From: Thermodesulfobacteriota bacterium
GTDB taxonomy: Bacteria > Desulfobacterota > RBG-13-43-22
DNA: 5,675 nt
Direction: 5' to 3'
Assembly: GCA_025454185.1 (NCBI GenBank)
Contig: JALOOY010000137.1
Span: forward strand, 1-5,675
This document shows positions 1 through 5,613 of this stretch, in pieces. The notes beneath the pieces were generated by a model, which was not told the origin of the DNA, made no database searches, and saw only the letters and a program-made list of their open reading frames with translations. Numbering within the stretch: position 1 is the first letter of the stretch; every line of letters begins with the position of its first letter. A program made the position numbers and the translations under genes.

Positions 1-1
1 A

Positions 2-292
2 ATTCTGGACCAACTGCATTATCTCAACGTGCGGCTCAAAATCTTCGACGGCACCCTGGGTTGGCCGGAAGAAGCCCCTTTTGACGGGATCATCGTCACC
101 GCCGCCGCCCCCCAAATCCCCGAACCGTATCTGCGCCAGTTGGCCCCCCAGGGAAGAATGGTAATTCCGGTGGGGGACCGCTATTCCCAGACCCTGATGC
201 GGATCTCTATCGGCCCCGCGGGACTGATCGAGGAAGACCTGGGGGGCGTCCGGTTCGTGAGCCTCATCGGGGAGCACGGCTGGGCGGACTGA
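2..292 (+). CDS. pcm: Protein-L-isoaspartate O-methyltransferase, C-terminal part (5' end outside window)
   Basis: This is the last 96 codons of a gene whose start lies upstream of the window; the frame is open from base 2 and ends at TGA 290-292. The enzyme transfers a methyl group from S-adenosylmethionine to abnormal L-isoaspartyl residues, starting protein repair in the cytoplasm and releasing S-adenosylhomocysteine. Recognition rests on the family's C-terminal half: an NVRLK segment, the DGTLGW loop, APFDGIIVTAAAP with IPEP after it, then the RMVIPVGDR strand, and an ending of the VRFVSLIGEHGW type. Family members are usually a little over 200 residues, so roughly half is present. A GTG at 29 is internal to the conserved fold and is not a credible start. 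The gene is convergent with the downstream deaminase and is not in its operon. The shared theme is only that PCMT makes SAH, a possible substrate of the neighbouring deaminases. Confidence 0.92.
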   Translation: MLDQLHYLNVRLKIFDGTLGWPEEAPFDGIIVTAAAPQIPEPYLRQLAPQGRMVIPVGDRYSQTLMRISIGPAGLIEEDLGGVRFVSLIGEHGWAD

Positions 293-313
293 ACTCTCCC
301 CCGCACAGGCGTG

Positions 314-338
314 GTTCGGGAAGCGCCCCTTCCGCAAC
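314..338. terminator. Weak imperfect hairpin in the convergent gap
   Basis: This lies between the stop of pcm (292) and the stop of the second deaminase gene (344). Bases 314-323 can pair with 329-338: GTT with AAC, then C317-G334, GG with CC, and AAG with CTT, closing a CGCCC loop. There is one bulged base on each arm (G320 and C335). Its placement between convergent stops suits a shared bidirectional terminator, but neither side has a T-run, so intrinsic termination is doubtful. Confidence 0.25.
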
Positions 339-343
339 TGCCA

Positions 344-1741
344 TCACCCTCCGGCCCGCTTCGCAATCTCCCGCACCCGATCACGGATCTCCCGCCAGTC
401 CAGCGTCAGCAGTTCCCGCCGCCGCATGACCGGGCGGCCGGCCACGAAGACCGTATCCACATCGGCGCCGCAGGCGGCGTAGACCAGATGGGAAAAGGGA
501 TTGTAGAGCGGCGTCAGGTGGGGCCGGTCCAGATCCACCAGGATCAGGTCGGCCTGTTTGCCTGCCTCCAGGGTGCCGACCTCCTGTTCCAGCCCAAGGA
601 TAACGGCCCCGGTGATCGTTACCAGGCGGACCAGAGACGGAGCGGACAGCAGCGCCGGATCCCTCCGGGTCACCTTGTGCAGCAGGGCCGCCGTCCTCAT
701 TTCCCGCAGCAGATCCAGATCGTTGTTGCTGGCGCAGCCGTCGGTGCCCAGGCCGACCGGGATCCCCCGCTCCAGCATCTCCACGATCGGGGCCACACCA
801 GCGGCCAATTTCAGGTTGCTCTCCGGGCAGTGGCTGACGCCGGTCCGGGTTTCGGCCAGCAGGTCCAATTCCTCCGCCTCCAGCCAGTTGGCATGGACCG
901 CCACGGTCCGGGAATCGAGGAGGTCCAGGTCCCGGAGAAACCGCACCGGAGAGGTGCCGGAAATCTGCCGAACACGATCGACCTCTTCCCGGGTCTCGGC
1001 TAGATGGATGAAGAGGGGGAGCCGGTGCTCGCGGGCCAGACCTTTGGCCTGTTTCAAGGTGGCGGGGGAACAGGTATAGGCGGCGTGGGGAAATACCCCC
1101 AGACGAATCAGTTCCGAAACCCCGGCCCAGCGGTCGATGAACCGCCGCACCGTGGCGATGTTGTCGGCCGGGTCGGGGACGCCCGGAGCGGGAAAATCGA
1201 TGATCCCGTGGGCCAGTACAGCCCGCAGCCCTGCTTCCTGCACGGCCCGGGCCGTCCCCTCCAGACAGAAATAGCCGTCGGCGAAGGTGGTGGTCCCGGA
1301 GCGGATCATCTCGGCGCAGGCCAGGAGCGACCCCCAGTAGACGGTCTCGGCATCGATGATCCGGGCTTCGGCCGGGAATATGTGGTCTTCCAGCCAGGAC
1401 CGCAGGGGCAGATCATCGGCCAGGCCCCGGAAGAGGGTCATGGCCGCGTGGGTGTGGGTGTTGACCAGGCCGGGCATGGCCAGAAAACCGGAGGCCTCGA
1501 TGACTTCCCGGGCCGTCCAGTCCTCCGGGGCGCCCTCCCCTACACAGGCGATGACGGAGCCCCGGAGGCCCACATAACCGCGGGGAATCGGCCCGGGATG
1601 AAGGGACGAGAGGGGCAGAACCTGGGCGTCGCGGATCAGATAATCCAGGGGTGGATCGTTGATTTTATTAGAAGGGGGCTTCTGAGGTTCCAAGAAAATT
1701 CCTGAAGGGAGGGGATCAAGTCCAGCAGGGCTTCTCCTCAA
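344..1741 (-). CDS. mtaD: 5'-methylthioadenosine/S-adenosylhomocysteine deaminase-family amidohydrolase, second tandem copy
   Basis: A zinc-type amidohydrolase (TIM barrel) predicted to hydrolyse the 6-amino group of MTA and/or SAH, giving the inosine analogue and ammonia in the cytoplasm. From TTG 1741 it has 465 residues. Visible are the HTH metal pair (H96, H98) in NTHTHAAMTLFRG, the ribose-contact Glu of FPAE (E125), PHAAYTCSP (H219), HLAET (H246, E249), SHCPESN (H304) and GTDGCASNN (D334). All residues expected for metal binding and deamination are present. The two arginines that bind the SAH carboxylate in Thermotoga TM0936 are not evident: AHGIIDFPAPG stands at the first site, so MTA may be preferred. 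The start is uncertain. TTG 1741 overlaps the upstream stop (TTGA) with a weak AGGGG before it. TTG 1693, with AGGAA five bases upstream, is equally plausible and shortens the non-conserved N-terminus to about 16 residues. It is the last gene of the operon. A guanine or chlorotriazine hydrolase relative is less likely. Confidence 0.9.
   Translation of the reverse strand: MRRSPAGLDPLPSGIFLEPQKPPSNKINDPPLDYLIRDAQVLPLSSLHPGPIPRGYVGLRGSVIACVGEGAPEDWTAREVIEASGFLAMPGLVNTHTHAAMTLFRGLADDLPLRSWLEDHIFPAEARIIDAETVYWGSLLACAEMIRSGTTTFADGYFCLEGTARAVQEAGLRAVLAHGIIDFPAPGVPDPADNIATVRRFIDRWAGVSELIRLGVFPHAAYTCSPATLKQAKGLAREHRLPLFIHLAETREEVDRVRQISGTSPVRFLRDLDLLDSRTVAVHANWLEAEELDLLAETRTGVSHCPESNLKLAAGVAPIVEMLERGIPVGLGTDGCASNNDLDLLREMRTAALLHKVTRRDPALLSAPSLVRLVTITGAVILGLEQEVGTLEAGKQADLILVDLDRPHLTPLYNPFSHLVYAACGADVDTVFVAGRPVMRRRELLTLDWREIRDRVREIAKRAGG
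1699..1703 (-). promoter_or_regulatory. Possible ribosome binding site for an internal TTG start of the second deaminase
   Basis: On the - strand AGGAA lies five bases before an in-frame TTG at 1693-1691. This would give a 449-residue protein starting nearer the conserved fold than the TTG at 1741. It competes with the overlapping start, and the sequence alone does not decide between them. Confidence 0.35.
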
Positions 1742-3162
1742 TTCAGGCCCCTGGCCTTCAGGTTTTCGGCAAACCGCCGGGCCTGTCGGGCCACCTCCTC
1801 CCAGTCCAGGGTAAGGAAGCGCCCCCCGGCCATCAGGGTTCGGCCGCCCACGATCACCCGAGTCACATCCGCTCCCCGGGCGCAGTAAACCAGGTGGGAA
1901 TAGATATTATAGAGGGGCGTCAGGTGCGGTTGGTCCAGGTTCAGAAAGATGAGGTCGGCCTTCTTCCCCGCTTCCAGGGAACCGATGCGGTCCTCCAGCC
2001 CCAGGACCCGGGCCCCGCCGCTGGTGGCCATCTTCAGTACCGCCGGGGCATCCAGGACCGTCGGGTCCCGGTGAAAAACCTTGTGCAGCTTGGCCGCCGT
2101 GTCCATTTCCTGGAAAAGGTCCAGGTTGTTGTTGCTGGCGCAGCCGTCGGTGCCCAGGCCGACCCGGATCCCCCTTTGCAGCATCTCCGGCACCGGGGCC
2201 ACGCCGGAGGCCAGTTTCATGTTGCTCTCGGGGCAATGGGCCACCCGCACCCCCCTGGCGGCCAGCAGGTCCAATTCGGCTTCATCGAGCACCACGGTGT
2301 GCACGGCGATCAGGTTTTCATCCAGCAGGCCCAGTTGGTCCAGGTGCCGGGCCGGGGACCGGCCGTACTGGGCGATGCTCCGTTCCACCTCGCCGCGGGT
2401 CTCGGACAGGTGAATGATCAGCGGGACCCCGGTCTCCATAGAGAGGGCCTTGGCCGTCTTCAGCAGGGCCGGCGAACAGGTAAAGGGCGTGTGGGGCTCG
2501 ATGGCCACCGCGATCAGGGGGTCTTCCCGGTAGCGGGCGATCAACTCCCGGGTATAGGCGAAGCCCTGCGCGATAGGGCCGTAATTCGGCGAGGGAAAGT
2601 CGTAGAGCACCTCCCCCACCAGGGCCCGCATCCCGGCCTGGGTGGCCGCCCGGGCCACCTCGTGCTCGAAGAGGTACATGTCGCAGAAGGTGGTGGTTCC
2701 GGAGGCGATCATCTCGGCACAGGCCAACAGGGTGCCCCAGTAGACCCACTCCCCGGTGATGTGCCGTTCCGCCGGGAAAATATGGTTATGCAGCCATTCT
2801 TCCAGGGGCAGATCATCGGCCAGTCCGCGAAAGAGGGTCATGGCCGCATGGGTGTGGCTGTTGATCAGGCCGGGCAGCACCGCATTACCCCCCGCATCCA
2901 GGACCTCCCGGGCCGACCCTTCCCAATGGTTCAGGTCCTCCGGCGGGCCCAGGGCGGCAATGGTATCGCCGCGAACGGCCAGGGATCCGGGATGAAAGAT
3001 GGTCAACGCCGGATCCATCGTTACCAGCAGCGCGTTTTTAATCAAGAGGTCGAAAGAGCCCTCGTGAACAGGGTTTGAGTCTGAAACGCGCGGTTCATCC
3101 ACCCCCCGTCCCCCTCCCGGCACGGGAGAGGGGGTTGTTTCGGTCATTTGAATTTTGGTCAT
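1738..3162 (-). CDS. mtaD: 5'-methylthioadenosine/S-adenosylhomocysteine deaminase-family amidohydrolase, first tandem copy
   Basis: Paralogue of the gene that follows it, with the same predicted reaction: hydrolytic deamination of MTA (to methylthioinosine) and/or SAH. Counting from ATG 3162 (474 residues), motifs are NSHTHAAMTLFRG (metal ligands H103, H105), FPAE (E132, ribose hydroxyls), EPHTPFTCSP (H224), HLSET (H251, E254), AHCPESN (H309) and GTDGCASNN (metal D339). The catalytic set is complete. The substrate loop reads GEVLYDFPSPNYG, unlike the AHGIIDFPAPG of the other copy, which suggests the two differ in substrate. The conserved fold begins only at about residue 38 (DLLIKNALLV). The first 37 residues are encoded by a 15-base duplication and a GC-rich palindrome and look non-native. 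ATG 3162 and ATG 3147 have no Shine-Dalgarno; GTG 3102, behind a GGGAGG run, is a realistic alternative. It lies 55 bases after the phosphorylase and overlaps the next gene by 4 bases. Confidence 0.91.
   Translation of the reverse strand: MTKIQMTETTPSPVPGGGRGVDEPRVSDSNPVHEGSFDLLIKNALLVTMDPALTIFHPGSLAVRGDTIAALGPPEDLNHWEGSAREVLDAGGNAVLPGLINSHTHAAMTLFRGLADDLPLEEWLHNHIFPAERHITGEWVYWGTLLACAEMIASGTTTFCDMYLFEHEVARAATQAGMRALVGEVLYDFPSPNYGPIAQGFAYTRELIARYREDPLIAVAIEPHTPFTCSPALLKTAKALSMETGVPLIIHLSETRGEVERSIAQYGRSPARHLDQLGLLDENLIAVHTVVLDEAELDLLAARGVRVAHCPESNMKLASGVAPVPEMLQRGIRVGLGTDGCASNNNLDLFQEMDTAAKLHKVFHRDPTVLDAPAVLKMATSGGARVLGLEDRIGSLEAGKKADLIFLNLDQPHLTPLYNIYSHLVYCARGADVTRVIVGGRTLMAGGRFLTLDWEEVARQARRFAENLKARGLN
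3110..3134. repeat. GC-rich palindrome of dispersed-repeat type inside the 5' end of the first deaminase gene
   Basis: Bases 3110-3114 (CCCCC) pair with 3130-3134 (GGGGG), and 3115-3119 (TCCCG) pair with 3123-3127 (CGGGA), across a three-base GCA loop with a GA bulge. The pattern resembles the CCCTCTCCC...GGGAGAGGG type of extragenic palindrome seen in many proteobacterial genomes. Translated, it gives the PSPVPGGGRG stretch, which is foreign to the amidohydrolase fold. It argues that the true start lies downstream or that the element inserted at the gene's 5' end. Confidence 0.55.
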
Positions 3163-3170
3163 TTGAATTT
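3142..3170. repeat. 15-base direct duplication creating two ATG codons
   Basis: GGTCATTTGAATTT occurs at 3142-3155 and again at 3157-3170, a period of exactly 15 bases. Read on the - strand it encodes MTKIQ followed by MTETT, so the annotated start region of the first deaminase contains two in-frame ATG codons five codons apart. It abuts the 7-base-period array and shares its TTTGAAT flavour. Confidence 0.8.
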
Positions 3171-3171
3171 G

Positions 3172-3213
3172 TTTCGGATTTCGGATTTCGAGTTTCGAAT
3201 TTAACTTTTCGTT
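3172..3213. repeat. Six-unit heptanucleotide tandem array (TTTCGRA type)
   Basis: Six 7-base units lie in perfect register: TTTCGGA, TTTCGGA, TTTCGAG, TTTCGAA, TTTAACT, TTTCGTT. On the - strand each unit ends in AAA, five of the six in CGAAA. The array fills most of the 55-base gap between the phosphorylase stop and the first deaminase, and is strikingly AT-rich against its surroundings. It resembles the short tandemly repeated heptamers described in cyanobacteria and is too short-period for CRISPR. The function is unknown. Confidence 0.8.
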
Positions 3214-3217
3214 CCGC

Positions 3218-4060
3218 TCAAGCCCTTTCTCTGGAAGGCAGTCCTTTGAGTATCCCTTCCACCAGGGCCGTCAGCCGGGGTCCCGCCGAGCGGGCGGTCT
3301 CGATGATGGAATCCAGCGAGGCCGGCTCCGGGCAATCGGGCCGGTTCACGTTGGTGATGACCGACAGGCCCAGGACCCGCATCCCGCACTGGACCGCGGC
3401 GATGACCTCCATGATGGTAGACATGCCCACGGCCTGGGCGCCCATAGCCTTCAGAAAACGGGTTTCCGCCGGGGTCTCCAGTTGGGGTCCCTTGACCCCC
3501 ACATAAACCCCCTGCCGGAGCCGAATCCCCTCCCGCAGAGCCGTCTCTTCGGCGAGTTTCCTGAGAGCCGGGTCAAAGGCCCGGGACATGTCCGGGAATC
3601 GAGGCCCCCACGCTTCCTCCCGCAGACCCAGCAGGGGGCTTTCTCCCATAAAATTGATCTGATCGGTAATCAGCAGCAGGTCTCCCGGGCTGTACAGGGG
3701 ATCCAGCCCCCCGGCGGCGTTGGAGACCAGCAGGATGTTGATCCCCAGGGCCGACAGGGCCCTCACGGGCAGGACGATCTCCGGCGCGCTGTAGCCCTCG
3801 TAGAGGTGAAAACGACCCTGGAGCGCCAGCACCGACCGGCCGGCCAGGTGCCCCCAGGTCAAGTTCCCCTGATGGGAGGCGACGGTGGAACGGGGGAAAA
3901 AGGGTACAGCGGCATAATCGATGGTCCCCCCTCCCTGCAGCCGGTCGGCCAGGCCGCCCAAGCCGGTGCCGAGGATCATCCCGATTTCAATAGCCGGCGG
4001 GATCCGGGAACGCAGGAAGGCGACGGTTTCCCCCAGATCCGTCAGGGTGACGGCACTCAT
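3218..4060 (-). CDS. Trimeric-type purine nucleoside phosphorylase, probably acting on 5'-methylthioinosine
   Basis: Cleaves a purine nucleoside with phosphate to the base and a ribose-1-phosphate. The protein has 280 residues, normal for the PNP/MTAP family. Motifs are GTGLGG (31-36, phosphate loop), SHQGN (H63), GRFHLYEGY (82-90), SNAAGGL (113-119), GPQLETPAE (E195, base contact), GMST (212-215) and VITN (N237). N237 matches human PNP N243, which selects 6-oxopurines; MTA phosphorylases have Asp there. L249, in PASLD, falls where human PNP has H257 (5'-OH contact) and where human MTAP has a Val that accommodates the methylthio group. That hybrid, with two MTA deaminases downstream, points to methylthioinosine as substrate, yielding hypoxanthine and methylthioribose-1-phosphate. 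The residue matching was done from memory of the human proteins. Plain inosine/guanosine phosphorylase is the main alternative. ATG 4060 overlaps the kinase stop (ATGA) and has only a weak GGAAA upstream, so translation is probably coupled. Confidence 0.9.
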   Translation of the reverse strand: MSAVTLTDLGETVAFLRSRIPPAIEIGMILGTGLGGLADRLQGGGTIDYAAVPFFPRSTVASHQGNLTWGHLAGRSVLALQGRFHLYEGYSAPEIVLPVRALSALGINILLVSNAAGGLDPLYSPGDLLLITDQINFMGESPLLGLREEAWGPRFPDMSRAFDPALRKLAEETALREGIRLRQGVYVGVKGPQLETPAETRFLKAMGAQAVGMSTIMEVIAAVQCGMRVLGLSVITNVNRPDCPEPASLDSIIETARSAGPRLTALVEGILKGLPSRERA

Positions 4061-5598
4061 GGCCGGGTTTCCGCGTTTTGACCCAGGATTTCCCGTATCT
4101 TCAGGGACAATTCCTGCAGGGTAAAGGGTTTCTGAATAAACCCCCGACAGCCCCTTTCCAGGATCTGGGCCGCCTGTCCGTTGAGGCTGTAGCCGCTGGA
4201 GAGCAGTACCTTGACCGCGGGGTCCAGGTCCCGCAGCCGGTCGAAGATTTCTCCGCCGTCCATTTCCGGGAGGATCAGATCGAGGATGACCAGGTCCACC
4301 CGGGGTTCCCGGCTCCCGTAAAGCTCCAGGGCCTCCAGGCCGCTGCCGGCCGTCAAGACCTTGTAGCCCATGCTGGCCAGCATGGCCCCACCGACCTCGA
4401 TGATGATCTCTTCGTCATCCACCAGCAGGATGGTCTCCTTGCCGGGCAGCGGGGCGGGAGAGGGGTCCTCTTCCGCCGCTGCCGGGCGGCCGGCCGCCGG
4501 GAAATAGAGGGTGAAGGTCGTTCCTTTGTTTGGTACGCTATACACGTTGATAAATCCTCCGTGGTTCTTGACGATGCCGTACACCGAAGCCAGCCCCAGC
4601 CCGGTCCCCCGGGCCCCCATTTCCCGGGTGGTAAAAAAGGGCTCAAAGATGTGCTGCCGGGTCTCTTCGTCCATGCCCACGCCGGTATCGGTGATGGCGA
4701 TCCGCACATAGGGACCCGGGATGACTTTAAAAGGCCGGATATAATTTTCATCCACGTGGACCTGGGTCGTCTGCAGATAGAGGTCGCCACCGGTCGGCAT
4801 AGCCTGGCCGGCGTTGAGGAATAAATTCATCAAGGCCTGTTCCAATTGTCCGGGATCGACTTCCGTGGTCCAAAGGTCCTCCACCAGACGCAGGTGCACC
4901 CGGATTTCCTTGCGGGTGCGGCCAAAGAGGTCCGCGGTCTTGGTCAACAGTTCATTCAAATCGGTCGGCCGGACTTCGTAACGGCCCTTCCGGGCAAAGC
5001 CCAGTAATTTCCGGGTCAGGTCCGCCCCGCTTTGGATGATCGTTTCCATGGTTTTTAAACGGCCATAAAAAGGATGGTCCGCGTCCACATCCAGCAGCAT
5101 GAGCGAGGCATTGCCCTGCAGCCCCATAAGCAGGTTGTTGAAATCGTGGGCCACGCCCCCGGCCAGGGTGCCGATGGCCTCCATCTTTTGGGCCTGAAAA
5201 AATTCGGCCTCCCATTTTTTCTGGGTGGTAACGTCCCGAATATATTCCACCACCCCGGTCAAACCGCCTCCCCAGGGGCCCCGCCAGGGAAAGGTGCAGA
5301 TTTCCAGCCAGCCCCGGGTACCCTCAGGTCCCAGCCAGGGGACCACGGACCGGTGCTCCTTCCGGTCCCGCAGCGTCCGGCTGGCGGGGCAGTTGTCGCA
5401 GGGGCCTGACCGCCCATAATAGGCCTGGTAGCATTTTTTCCCCACCAGAGGCAGGTGATGAGAGAACCACTTTTCCATGACGGAGTTGGTGAAAACGAGG
5501 TTCAGGTCCTCATCCAGGACGCCGATCCCGTCCCGGATGCCCTCCAGAATACTCTTGAAAAAGTAGCCCCGTCCGGAAGCGGGCTGTTCGCGGCCCAC
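4057..5598 (-). CDS. Soluble PAS-domain hybrid histidine kinase with C-terminal receiver
   Basis: Sensor kinase of 513 residues counted from GTG 5598. A PAS domain (about 12-125) contains cysteines C56, C67 and C70 in a Cys-x10-Cys-x2-Cys pattern. The dimerisation/phosphoacceptor segment has LAGGVAHDFNN (H151). The ATPase domain has the N-box NLFLNAGQA (N262), DTGVGM (304-309), IFEPFFTT and GTGLGL (331-336). A Pro/Ala linker leads to a receiver (about 388-508) with VDDEE (D394, D395), phosphoacceptor D440, SSG (467-469) and K490. Nothing required for catalysis or phosphotransfer is missing. There is no membrane segment or signal peptide, so it senses in the cytoplasm; no DNA-binding output is attached. 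GTG 5598 was chosen because GGAGG lies five bases upstream. An in-frame GTG at 5613 lacks such a site. The frame is open to base 5675, so an N-terminal extension beyond the window cannot be excluded. Its stop overlaps the phosphorylase start. Confidence 0.9.
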   Translation of the reverse strand: MGREQPASGRGYFFKSILEGIRDGIGVLDEDLNLVFTNSVMEKWFSHHLPLVGKKCYQAYYGRSGPCDNCPASRTLRDRKEHRSVVPWLGPEGTRGWLEICTFPWRGPWGGGLTGVVEYIRDVTTQKKWEAEFFQAQKMEAIGTLAGGVAHDFNNLLMGLQGNASLMLLDVDADHPFYGRLKTMETIIQSGADLTRKLLGFARKGRYEVRPTDLNELLTKTADLFGRTRKEIRVHLRLVEDLWTTEVDPGQLEQALMNLFLNAGQAMPTGGDLYLQTTQVHVDENYIRPFKVIPGPYVRIAITDTGVGMDEETRQHIFEPFFTTREMGARGTGLGLASVYGIVKNHGGFINVYSVPNKGTTFTLYFPAAGRPAAAEEDPSPAPLPGKETILLVDDEEIIIEVGGAMLASMGYKVLTAGSGLEALELYGSREPRVDLVILDLILPEMDGGEIFDRLRDLDPAVKVLLSSGYSLNGQAAQILERGCRGFIQKPFTLQELSLKIREILGQNAETRP

Positions 5599-5603
5599 CT
5601 CTC

Positions 5604-5608
5604 CCTCC
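5604..5608 (-). promoter_or_regulatory. Ribosome binding site for the hybrid histidine kinase
   Basis: GGAGG on the - strand, followed by GAGAG and then GTG at 5598-5596, a spacing of five bases. It is the strongest Shine-Dalgarno near this gene and decides the start in favour of 5598 over GTG 5613. Confidence 0.6.
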
Positions 5609-5613
5609 AGCAC

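Noticed and set aside
311..1705. Two long + strand open frames opposite the second deaminase gene
   Set aside because: Their translations are Gln/Gly/Pro/Arg-rich with no recognisable domain, and they lie antisense to a strongly conserved enzyme. They are a by-product of high GC content.
1894..3078. 394-codon + strand open frame opposite the first deaminase gene
   Set aside because: It is antisense to a complete, motif-bearing amidohydrolase. Its product is low-complexity in character and matches no family I recognise.
3110..3140. Intrinsic terminator on the + strand (hairpin followed by TTGTTT)
   Set aside because: No + strand gene runs into it. On the transcribed - strand the hairpin is not followed by a T-run, and it sits at the 5' end of a gene.
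344..3162. Chlorotriazine hydrolase, guanine deaminase or cytosine deaminase assignment for the amidohydrolases
   Set aside because: The FPAE, PHxxxTCSP and GTDGCASNN motifs together, and the adjacent nucleoside phosphorylase, fit the MTA/SAH deaminase group better.
3142..3213. CRISPR-like repeat
   Set aside because: The period is 7 or 15 bases without spacers, and no cas genes are near.
3163..3217. Internal promoter for the deaminases in the AT-rich gap
   Set aside because: The AT-richness is explained by the heptad repeat, and no convincing -35/-10 pair with proper spacing is visible on the - strand.
3218..4060. Annotation as a standard MTA phosphorylase (MtnP)
   Set aside because: The base-recognition position carries Asn (N237), not the Asp used for 6-aminopurines, and neighbouring deaminases would make direct MTA phosphorolysis redundant.
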